Part shown: positions 1 through 5,269 of the stretch, in pieces
Numbering within the stretch: position 1 is the first letter of the stretch
Layout: each line of letters starts with the position of its first letter
Source: Bifidobacterium breve
GTDB taxonomy: Bacteria; Actinomycetota; Actinomycetes; S36-B12
Assembly (NCBI GenBank): GCA_943328365.2
Contig: CALPZT020000058.1
Span: forward strand, 1-7,770
Direction: 5' to 3'
Length of the DNA stretch: 7,770 nt
The notes under the pieces: model-generated
Told to the model about the DNA's origin: nothing
The model's database searches: none
What the model saw: only the letters and a program-made list of their open reading frames with translations
Translations under genes and position numbers: made by a program

Positions 1-104
1 ATCCTTACGCGACCCAAACCTTTTGACCACCAACCGATGACGAAGTTGCCCAATGCTTCGGGTCAACCGGGGATCACCCGGAAACAACGACATCAGGAGT
101 CATC

Positions 105-1127
105 ATGAGGATCAACCGAAACGCCATCGCGGCGGTATCGATCACAGCCGGCATCGCCGGCGCACTTGTCCTGTCGGCAATGCCTGCGCAGGCGCATCCC
201 GGCCACAACGGCGCGCGCGATGGTGGGGGTGGCGGCGGGTTCGTCGTCGATTGCGCGTTCAGCCACTCAGCGACGGTCGATCCGATCGTCATGCCCGGCC
301 ACACCGGGATGAGCCACCTGCATGAGTTCTTCGGCAACACCACGACGAATGAGAACTCCACCGGGGCAACGCTCCTCGCCGGCTCCACGACCTGCAGCGA
401 CTCCAATGATCGCTCCGCCTACTGGGTGCCGGCACTCTTCCAAGACGGCGTACGCGTCGCCCCGATCGGTGCTCGCGTGATGTACGAGGGCCGCGGTGCC
501 GATGTCACTGCCTTCCCGGCAGGCTTCATGGCAGTCGCGGGCCGCACGGATCAGACGGCAGCCTGGGGTTGTGCCGCGCCGGGCCAGCGGCTGACGCTCG
601 GAACGAGCGTGGCGTCAGTTCCGACCTGCGCGACCGGGTCTCGGCTCGTTGCCCAGATCAACTTTCCGCAGTGCTGGGACGGGTCAAGCCTTGACAGTGC
701 AGACCACATCTCGCACCTCGTCTTCGGGACATCATCTGCTGGCCAGGCGACAGTGTGCCCCGCTGACCACCCCGTCCGGGTTCCCCAGGTCCGCATCGCG
801 GTCACATATCCGGCGGCTGCCACCGGTGGCAGCGGCGTGACTTTGTCGAGCGGTGCGGCATCGACCCTGCACGCAGACATCTTCGAGGCCTGGACCGGTA
901 ACAGCCTGCAGAATCGCATCAGTGGTCGTGGGGGCCGCGGCGGCCAGCGTCCGGCAGCAACCGTCGGCCAGAACGGCCAGCAGGCCGCAGACGTGACAGG
1001 CGCGCAGGCTGTCGTGACAGATCAGGCTCAGGCTCCGGCCGCGGGCCAGGGCAATCGGGGCGATGGCGGACGCCGCGGCCCGGGTCAGCGCGGCGGTGGG
1101 GCAGTGCCCGTGGCCCCGGCTGCCTAG
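105..1127 (+). CDS. Secreted DUF1996 domain protein with low-complexity tail
   Basis: This 340-aa protein is probably exported; its molecular function is unknown. Residues 1-30 form a Sec-type signal peptide: MRINRN, a hydrophobic core at about 7-25, and a likely cut after AQA (30/31). Residues 46-265 carry DUF1996-like landmarks in order: DC(49-50), DPIVMPG(59-65), SHLHEFFG(70-77), YWVPAL(106-111), NFPQCWDG(186-193), HISHLVF(201-207), CP..HP(218-223) and HADIFEAW(256-263). Six cysteines (50, 97, 156, 175, 190, 218) could form disulfides outside the cell. Residues 274-340 are rich in G, R, Q and A and look disordered; there is no LPXTG anchor. The ATG at 105 has an AGGAG (95-99) five bases upstream and gives a complete signal peptide. 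The gene is monocistronic and converges on the HPP gene. The family call is from motif recall; the function is not known to me. Confidence 0.82.
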   Translation: MRINRNAIAAVSITAGIAGALVLSAMPAQAHPGHNGARDGGGGGGFVVDCAFSHSATVDPIVMPGHTGMSHLHEFFGNTTTNENSTGATLLAGSTTCSDSNDRSAYWVPALFQDGVRVAPIGARVMYEGRGADVTAFPAGFMAVAGRTDQTAAWGCAAPGQRLTLGTSVASVPTCATGSRLVAQINFPQCWDGSSLDSADHISHLVFGTSSAGQATVCPADHPVRVPQVRIAVTYPAAATGGSGVTLSSGAASTLHADIFEAWTGNSLQNRISGRGGRGGQRPAATVGQNGQQAADVTGAQAVVTDQAQAPAAGQGNRGDGGRRGPGQRGGGAVPVAPAA

Positions 1128-1157
1128 TCTTCGAGGCTGCCTGCTCAGCGAACGTCC

Positions 1158-1211
1158 ACGATCGAGGGCTCGTCCCACTGCCGCACGGCAGGAGGACGAG
1201 CCTTCGATCGT
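1158..1211. terminator. Long stem-loop between convergent genes, likely bidirectional terminator
   Basis: The outer stem pairs 1158-1175 with 1194-1211: 18 positions, 17 Watson-Crick and one G-T. After a 2x2 internal loop, CTGCCG (1178-1183) faces CGGCAG (1186-1191), so the top is a five-pair stem with a GCAC loop. It lies 30 nt past the DUF1996 stop and 29 nt past the HPP stop, where a shared terminator is expected. There is no T-tract on either side, which is common in actinobacteria. Termination is inferred; the inverted repeat is seen directly. Confidence 0.72.
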
Positions 1212-1240
1212 TGGCGGCCAGCCGCGATAAGCACCAGCGG

Positions 1241-1780
1241 CTACCACCATCGCTCCGGGTACGAGCGATATCCGAGCAGCCGATTCGCCATGATGGCGAG
1301 CACCACGACGAGCGCCGTGTAGGTCATGAGGATGAGGTAGGCGCGGGGGGCATCGAGGAGTTCGAAGCTGAGGAGGAGCGCAGCGAAGGGCACCGCGCAG
1401 GCCGGTGCATGGAAGATTCCGAGCAGGTACATGACGAACAGCGTGACGGCGGCGGCAATGATGCCCCGAATGGTGATCGGCCAGGTGAAAGCGGCAAGGC
1501 CGATACCGATGATGCCCGCTGATGCGTATGCCGCCAGGACGCGAAACGGCCTGCTCCCTGGCAGTTGCGGCTGAGCCACAATGAGCACGAACGAGACCAT
1601 GGGCGCGATGAGCAGCGTGTGTATGAAGTCAAGTTCACCGGCGAGCAGTCTGCTCGAGCCGAGAATGATCGCGATGCCAAGGGTTTCGACGAACACGAGC
1701 GAGACGAGGTTGCCAACCGGCATCCGCTCAGTGGTGTCGGTGATTGGCTGGACCCGACCGAGGCGCCGAATGCTGACCAT
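1241..1780 (-). CDS. HPP family integral membrane protein
   Basis: This 179-aa protein is mostly hydrophobic, with about five candidate membrane spans: residues 23-45, 52-70, 80-98, 104-122 and 147-168. Similarity to the HPP family rests on three things: a polar loop QPQLPGSRPFR (70-80) leading into a glycine-rich helix, the segment LGIFHAPACAVPFAALL (120-136) where the family has its HPP signature, and the ending NRLLGYRSYPERWW, which matches the family's typical C-terminus. The signature is degenerate here (HAP rather than HPP). Some family members are linked to nitrite transport in plastids and cyanobacteria, but no substrate can be assigned here. The ATG start has GAAGGG (1786-1791) five bases upstream. 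The upstream SDR gene is on the same strand, 51 nt away, so the two may be cotranscribed. Confidence 0.72.
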   Translation of the reverse strand: MVSIRRLGRVQPITDTTERMPVGNLVSLVFVETLGIAIILGSSRLLAGELDFIHTLLIAPMVSFVLIVAQPQLPGSRPFRVLAAYASAGIIGIGLAAFTWPITIRGIIAAAVTLFVMYLLGIFHAPACAVPFAALLLSFELLDAPRAYLILMTYTALVVVLAIMANRLLGYRSYPERWW

Positions 1781-1831
1781 CGCATCCCTTCGCCGGCGCT
1801 GACACTCGGCGCTTCCCTTCGGCGCCGTCGT

Positions 1832-2776
1832 TCAGTCGAAAGGGTAGACGACCCCGGTGAGCTCTTCGCTGACGGTCCAAAGCCGCCGCCCATCGGCATC
1901 GCTCATGGCGGCCTTCGATCGCCCGACGACACGGGGGTGCCCTCGCTGCTCCATGAAGCCATCCGGACCGATGTACGAGTCGCCGGGCAGGCCCGGCATG
2001 GTCGCGGCAAAGAGAGTAGGCAGGGCGCCCATGGCCGCTGACTGAGCAAGGACGCTGTTCGCCATGTGACTCATCCGGGCGCCGATCGAACTGCCGCGCA
2101 TCGTCGGGCCAGCGGACTGGAGGTTGGTGTTCGCGTATCCGGGGTGGGCGGCAAGTGCGAGGAGCGACAACCCGGCGGCATCGATGCGGTGCTGAAACTC
2201 GCTGGTGAACAGCAGGTTGGCAAGCTTGCTCTGACCGTAGGCTCCCCATGCGCGGTACTTGCCGCTGCCCATGAGGTCCTCGAAGTCCATCTTCCCGAGC
2301 CGATGGGCCTGGCTGGATACCGTGACCACCCGGGCAGCGGGCTGCGCGACGAGCGCAGGGAGCAGCAGGCCGGTGAGGGCAAAGTGGCCGAGATGGTTCG
2401 TACCGAACTGCGTTTCGAAGCCATCAGCCGTTTCACGCCGGGGGATCGCCATGATGCCGGCATTGTTGATGAGGATGTTCAGTCCGTCCGGATGGGTCGC
2501 CGACCAGTTATCCGCGAACGCGCGAATCGAGGCGAGATCGGCGAGGTCGAGCTGCGAGACCCCAAGCTGCGCCTGCGGATGCAGGGTTCGGATCTCAGCT
2601 GCGGCGTCCTCTCCCTTCTCGACAGTTCGCACGGCCATCGTGACATCGGCCCCGCAACCGGCGAGTGCCGCCGCGGTGTGATAGCCGAGGCCGGAGTTCG
2701 CGCCCGTCACGATGACGCTCCTCCCGGTGAGGCGAGGGAGGTCGGCGGCGGTCCATTTGACGCGGTGATCGCTCAT
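1832..2776 (-). CDS. Short-chain dehydrogenase/reductase, retinol-dehydrogenase-like
   Basis: This is a 314-aa NAD(P)-dependent oxidoreductase with a Rossmann fold. Visible motifs are TGANSGLG (24-31) for cofactor binding, AVR with Arg50 after strand 2 (suggesting NADP(H) preference), D78 in QLDLAD, NNAG (104-107), GTNHLGHFALT (125-135), VTVSS (151-155) with the catalytic Ser, and Tyr180/Lys184 in AYGQSKLANLLFT. The opening KWTAADLP and the long gap between VSS and Tyr resemble the RDH-like/WW-oxidoreductase-like SDRs common in mycobacteria and other actinobacteria. The substrate cannot be told. I chose the ATG at 2776 because AGGAGAG (2786-2792) sits nine bases upstream and the family begins near KWTAADLP. 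A longer start at 2842 would add 22 non-family residues. It is divergent from the tRNA cluster and upstream of the HPP gene. Confidence 0.85.
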   Translation of the reverse strand: MSDHRVKWTAADLPRLTGRSVIVTGANSGLGYHTAAALAGCGADVTMAVRTVEKGEDAAAEIRTLHPQAQLGVSQLDLADLASIRAFADNWSATHPDGLNILINNAGIMAIPRRETADGFETQFGTNHLGHFALTGLLLPALVAQPAARVVTVSSQAHRLGKMDFEDLMGSGKYRAWGAYGQSKLANLLFTSEFQHRIDAAGLSLLALAAHPGYANTNLQSAGPTMRGSSIGARMSHMANSVLAQSAAMGALPTLFAATMPGLPGDSYIGPDGFMEQRGHPRVVGRSKAAMSDADGRRLWTVSEELTGVVYPFD

Positions 2777-2785
2777 GCGGACAGT

Positions 2786-2792
2786 CTCTCCT
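2786..2792 (-). promoter_or_regulatory. Ribosome binding site of the SDR gene
   Basis: AGGAGAG reads on the minus strand nine bases before the ATG at 2776. It decides that start over the in-frame ATG at 2842, which would extend the protein with residues not typical of the family. Confidence 0.7.
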
Positions 2793-2833
2793 ATGAGAGT
2801 CAAGAGGGCATGCCGTGGTTCCGACCGGGCCGA

Positions 2834-2861
2834 TTTCATCAACGGGTCACCCTCGTATACG
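2834..2861 (+). promoter_or_regulatory. Possible promoter of the tRNA-Thr gene
   Basis: TATACG (2856-2861) is a good -10 candidate, 15 nt before the tRNA-Thr 5' end, as expected for a stable RNA promoter with a short leader. The matching -35, TTTCAT (2834-2839) with a 16-nt spacer, is weak. The position and the -10 match are what support the call. Confidence 0.38.
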
Positions 2862-2876
2862 CTTACGTGGCTTCAC

Positions 2877-2949
2877 GCCCCCATAGCTCAGTCGGTAGAG
2901 CGTCTCCATGGTAAGGAGAAGGTCAACGGTTCGATTCCGTTTGGGGGCT
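2877..2949 (+). tRNA. thrT: tRNA-Thr (anticodon GGT)
   Basis: A full cloverleaf can be drawn. The acceptor stem GCCCCCA (2877-2883) pairs with TGGGGGC (2942-2948), with discriminator T2949. The D-stem is GCTC/GAGC (2886-2889/2898-2901). The anticodon stem TCTCC/GGAGA encloses the loop ATGGTAA, giving anticodon GGT at 2910-2912, which reads ACC/ACU. The T-stem is AACGG/CCGTT around TTCGATT. The 3' CCA is not encoded. It is the first gene of a tRNA-Thr, tRNA-Met, rpmG order conserved in actinobacteria; the name follows Mycobacterium usage. Confidence 0.96.
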
Positions 2950-2994
2950 CGGCAAGGGCCTGTGCCCGGCGTCAGCCGGTCGGGTCCGCGTCGT

Positions 2995-3067
2995 GGCGGG
3001 GTAGCTCAGTTGGTAGAGCAAGCGGCTCATAATCGCTGTGTCGCCGGTTCAAGTCCGGCCTCCGCTA
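2995..3067 (+). tRNA. metT: tRNA-Met, elongator (anticodon CAT)
   Basis: The acceptor GGCGGGG (2995-3001) pairs with CTCCGCT (3060-3066) including two G-T pairs; the discriminator is A3067. The D-stem is GCTC/GAGC (3004-3007/3016-3019). The anticodon stem AGCGG/TCGCT encloses CTCATAA, giving anticodon CAT at 3028-3030. The T-stem GCCGG/CCGGC surrounds TTCAAGT. The initiator hallmarks (unpaired 1-72 and three G-C pairs next to the anticodon loop) are absent, so it is not initiator tRNA. tRNA-Ile with a modified CAT is possible from sequence alone, but the place before rpmG favours Met. No CCA is encoded. Confidence 0.93.
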
Positions 3068-3076
3068 CTCCGTAAG

Positions 3077-3090
3077 GAGCGGCAACGCTC
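3077..3090 (+). other. Small GNRA-loop hairpin after tRNA-Met
   Basis: GAGCG (3077-3081) and CGCTC (3086-3090) form a five-pair stem closed by a GCAA tetraloop, ten bases past the tRNA 3' end. An alternative hairpin CTCC-GTAA-GGAG (3068-3079) overlaps it, so the two exclude each other. No T-tract follows. It could be a weak terminator, an attenuator or a processing signal between the tRNA and rpmG, or chance. Confidence 0.3.
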
Positions 3091-3122
3091 GACACATGCA
3101 CGACACCATCGCAAGAGCGCAG

Positions 3123-3176
3123 TACCGTCATGCGAAGATCTACCGTCATACGAAGATCTACCGTCATACGAAGATC
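3123..3176 (+). repeat. Three tandem 18-bp repeats in the rpmG leader
   Basis: The unit TACCGTCATACGAAGATC occurs at 3123-3140, 3141-3158 and 3159-3176. Copies two and three are identical; copy one differs by a single base (G for A at 3132). The array lies between tRNA-Met and rpmG, ending 46 nt before the rpmG ATG. It is AT-richer than its surroundings. It does not resemble the AT-rich palindromic Zur boxes known for some rpmG genes. Regulatory binding sites, a minisatellite slippage product or a structured leader are all possible; nothing in the sequence decides. Confidence 0.9.
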
Positions 3177-3222
3177 GAATCACCAGTCGCATTCCCGCGG
3201 CGAGCCAGGAAGAGGAAGTGTC

Positions 3223-3390
3223 ATGGGCAAGGCCACCGACGTCCGACCGAAGATCACCTTGGCGTGCGAGGACTGCAAGCACCGCAACTACATCACGAAG
3301 AAGAACCGCCGCAACGATCCTGACCGACTCGAGGCTAAGAAGCACTGCACGAACTGCAATAAGCACACCGTGCACAAGGAAACCCGCTGA
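3223..3390 (+). CDS. rpmG: 50S ribosomal protein L33 (bL33), zinc-binding type
   Basis: This 55-aa protein is part of the large ribosomal subunit. It matches mycobacterial RpmG2 almost throughout: TDVRPKITLACEDC near the N-terminus, then NYITKKNRRNDPDRLE and a basic HKETR end. Two CXXC pairs (CEDC at 15-18 and CTNC at 42-45) make it the C+ (zinc ribbon) form, as opposed to the cysteine-free form induced in zinc shortage. I chose the ATG at 3223: GAGGAAG (3212-3218) lies just upstream and the family starts here. An in-frame ATG at 3130 would only add repeat-encoded residues. The gene is 28 nt ahead of hadA and probably heads that operon. Confidence 0.97.
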   Translation: MGKATDVRPKITLACEDCKHRNYITKKNRRNDPDRLEAKKHCTNCNKHTVHKETR

Positions 3391-3418
3391 CGCTCACGCA
3401 ATCGGGGGCGAAGCCTTG

Positions 3419-3868
3419 GTGCTGAACGCAGATTTCATCGGTCGGGCATATCCGCCCAGTTCGCCCTATTTCGTGAGCCGCGAGAAGATCCGCGAGTTTG
3501 CTCGGGCCATTGGCGAGCGCAACCCGGTATTCGTTGACCGCGATGCTGCCCGGGCGCTCGGCTATGCCGACATCATCGCGCCGCCGACGTTTGCGACCGT
3601 TGTCGCAATGGAGTCGAGCCAGACCGTCATGTTCGACCCGGAACTCGGGCTGGATTTCTCCAGGGTCGTGCATGCCGAGCAGTCCTACTCGTACTCCCGT
3701 CCGATCTGTGCCGGCGATGAGCTCATCGTGAGCTCGATGATCGAGAACATTCGAGTGGTGGCGGGCAACGACATGCTCACGACGAAGGCGAGCATCGACA
3801 CGGTGAGTGGCGAGCATGTGCTCACGACGACATCAGTCCTCGTCTCACGAGGGGTCCAGACGCCATGA
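3419..3868 (+). CDS. hadA: MaoC-like FAS1-type (3R)-hydroxyacyl-ACP dehydratase subunit HadA
   Basis: This 149-aa hotdog-fold protein is the non-catalytic, substrate-binding partner in the HadA/HadB-type dehydratase, which removes water from 3-hydroxyacyl-ACP in fatty acid elongation (mycolate elongation in mycobacteria). Family landmarks are FIGRAYPPSSPY at the N-terminus, VSREKIREFARAIGERNPVF, GYADIIAPPTFA, LGLDFSRVVHAEQSYSYSRPICAGD and the closing TTTSVLVSR. The catalytic D....H motif of HadB is absent, as expected. No ATG fits: GTG 3419 or TTG 3416 are the plausible starts, both after GGGGG (3404-3408). The TTG would match the length of relatives I recall, so the start is uncertain by one codon. 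It lies 28 nt after rpmG, and its TGA overlaps the hadB ATG (ATGA). Confidence 0.88.
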   Translation: MLNADFIGRAYPPSSPYFVSREKIREFARAIGERNPVFVDRDAARALGYADIIAPPTFATVVAMESSQTVMFDPELGLDFSRVVHAEQSYSYSRPICAGDELIVSSMIENIRVVAGNDMLTTKASIDTVSGEHVLTTTSVLVSRGVQTP

Positions 3869-4293
3869 CAGCGACCGTTCGCTACGCAGACACCGTGGTG
3901 GGCTACGAGCTTCCCCCGGCATCATTCCCCCTTGCGCGCGTCGACCTCGTGCGCTACGCAGGTGCATCGGGCGACTTCAACGTCATCCACTGGAATGAGC
4001 GGATAGCGACCTCGGTGGGCCTCCCCAACGTCATCGCTCACGGCATGCTCACCATGGCCGAGGCCATCAGGGTCGTCACCGACTGGATCGGTGACCCCGG
4101 CGCCCTCGTCCAGTACGGCGTTCGATTCACTCGTCCCGTGATCGTCCCCGACGACGATGCAGGCGCCATGCTCGAGGTGAGTGCGAAGGTCACCGAACTT
4201 CTCGACGACAACTGCGTGAAGATCGTCATCACCGCGTCCAGCGAGGGCCAAACTGTCCTGGGCAAGGCCCAGGCCATCGTCCGGCTCGCATGA
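3865..4293 (+). CDS. hadB: MaoC-like (3R)-hydroxyacyl-ACP dehydratase catalytic subunit HadB
   Basis: This 142-aa hotdog-fold hydratase 2 protein is the catalytic half of the HadAB dehydratase, acting in the cytoplasm in the fatty acid elongation cycle. The hydratase signature is clear at residues 31-64: YAGASGDFNVIHWNE, then GLPNVIAHGMLTM. Asp37 and His42 are the expected catalytic pair and match in spacing the mycobacterial HadB Asp36/His41. It starts at the ATG overlapping the hadA stop and ends in a second ATGA overlap with the next gene, so three proteins are likely translationally coupled. Full length for the family. No hadC follows, which is normal outside mycolate producers. Confidence 0.92.
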   Translation: MTATVRYADTVVGYELPPASFPLARVDLVRYAGASGDFNVIHWNERIATSVGLPNVIAHGMLTMAEAIRVVTDWIGDPGALVQYGVRFTRPVIVPDDDAGAMLEVSAKVTELLDDNCVKIVITASSEGQTVLGKAQAIVRLA

Positions 4294-5243
4294 GCGAGGC
4301 CCCTGAGCAGGTGCAGGCGCTTGCCCGCGATCGCTCGATTGCCCGGGCCGAAAAGGATTTCGGACGCTCCGATTCACTCCGCGATGAGATCGCTGCGCTC
4401 GGCTGGGTAGTGAAGGACACGGCAGACGGCTTCGTCCTGACCCCCAAGCCGCCGTTCACGGTGCTCGCCAACCTCGCTGCCGTGGCAGGGTCAGTGCCTC
4501 TGATGCCGGACGCACGATGCACCGTCGCGCTCATCGTTGATGGCTGGCCCGATGACGTCGAGACCTGCCTGCGAGCGCTTCTCGCCAACGCGGGTGCCGA
4601 TATTGCGGTCATCGCACTCGACTGCGGCGACATTGACGGCGCGGGTGGCCGTCTCCACGAGCTTGCCGTCGAGTTCCCCGGCCGCCTCATCGAGATCCAT
4701 GTCGAGCAGACGCTCGCCAGGGCAGGCTGGGCTGCTGCGGTTTCAACGCTCGCCGATCTCGCGCACAGCCCACTCTTCGCGATCATGGACATCTCCACTG
4801 TCTTCACCGGCGACGCGTAGACGCCCATCCTCGGCACCTTCGACGACATATCGGTCGTGGCCTCTGGATGGCGAGGCGTCAACGTGAATGTCGATGATGC
4901 CTGGCGGACATTCGACGACGCCGGGCCCGGCGAGGTCGATGCAGTGCTCGGCTACCTCATGGTGGTGCGTACCGACGCCGCACGCGAGTGCCCCGCGAAC
5001 CCGAAGGCGGCCTTCTACCGCAACGCCGATATGGAGTGGTCGCTCTCGCTTCGCGAATTCGGAGCGGAGCGAGGCCATGGCCGCATCGTCGTGCCGCCCG
5101 GCGAGCTGCCGCTGCAACAAGGCCGCCATCATGCCTACCACGACTCTGATCCCGGATACCGCGACAAGGAGTCCAAGAAGACCTACGACCGCATTCTGCA
5201 GCGCTTCCGGGGCAAGACGGGCATCCTCAGCCCGCGCGGGTGA
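4290..5243 (+). pseudogene. CysRS-tail-like plus GT2-like glycosyltransferase gene split by in-frame TAG
   Basis: One reading frame of 318 codons is interrupted by a TAG at codon 177 (4818-4820). Without it the product would be 317 aa; as written, 176 aa. Residues 8-50 resemble the C-terminal tail of cysteinyl-tRNA synthetase (ARAEKDFGRSDSLRDEIAALGW, then a DTADGF turn). From about residue 55 a GT2-like fold follows: VALIVDGWPDDVETCLRALL, then DISTVFTGD (168-176 region) at the nucleotide-sugar position, then past the stop GWRGV, LGYLMVVR, FYRNADMEWSLSLREFG (D247, E249) and QGRHHAYHDSDPGYRDKES. Both halves are needed for one domain, and no further stop occurs before TGA 5241-5243. The ATG overlaps the hadB stop (ATGA). 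A restart at GTG 4857 lacks a ribosome site. Mutation, sequence error or readthrough remain open; the sugar and acceptor are unknown. Confidence 0.72.
4818..4820 (+). other. In-frame TAG inside the glycosyltransferase-like gene
   Basis: The TAG falls directly after GDA in a strongly conserved-looking stretch and before TPILG, with the same frame coding on both sides. Three other genes here (DUF1996, HPP, aminotransferase) end in TAG, so reassignment of TAG is unlikely. One substitution from TTG, CAG, TGG, GAG, AAG, TCG or a Tyr codon would create it. Confidence 0.85.
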
Positions 5244-5269
5244 TGCTCAGCCGCGCCTAGGCTGGCCTC

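Noticed and set aside
23..57. TTGACC (23-28) as the -35 of a DUF1996 promoter
   Set aside because: No acceptable -10 lies 16-19 bases downstream; the only candidate, AATGCT, is 23 bases away.
2854..2861. Palindrome CGTATACG as a shared -10 for both tRNA-Thr and the SDR gene
   Set aside because: On the minus strand the matching -35 position would read ATGGGG inside the tRNA, with no resemblance to a -35 box.
2066..2914. Long open frame on the plus strand opposite the SDR gene
   Set aside because: It mirrors the SDR codons on the opposite strand, runs into tRNA-Thr, has no recognisable family and is typical of antisense frames in GC-rich genes.
3123..3176. CRISPR array
   Set aside because: The repeats are directly adjacent with no spacers and are only 18 bp; no cas genes are present.
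3130..3222. ATG 3130 as an upstream start for rpmG with a repeat-encoded leader (STVIRR units)
   Set aside because: bL33 begins at MGK/MAS-TDVRPK in relatives, and ATG 3223 has a good ribosome site. The extension is only translated repeats.
3038..3418. N-terminal extension of hadA through the repeats and rpmG
   Set aside because: The frame is open but overlaps rpmG in another frame and encodes no family-like residues. HadA relatives begin close to FIGRAYPP.
4857..5243. Separate gene starting at GTG 4857
   Set aside because: It is in the same frame as the upstream part, lacks a ribosome site and encodes only the C-terminal half of a GT2-like domain.
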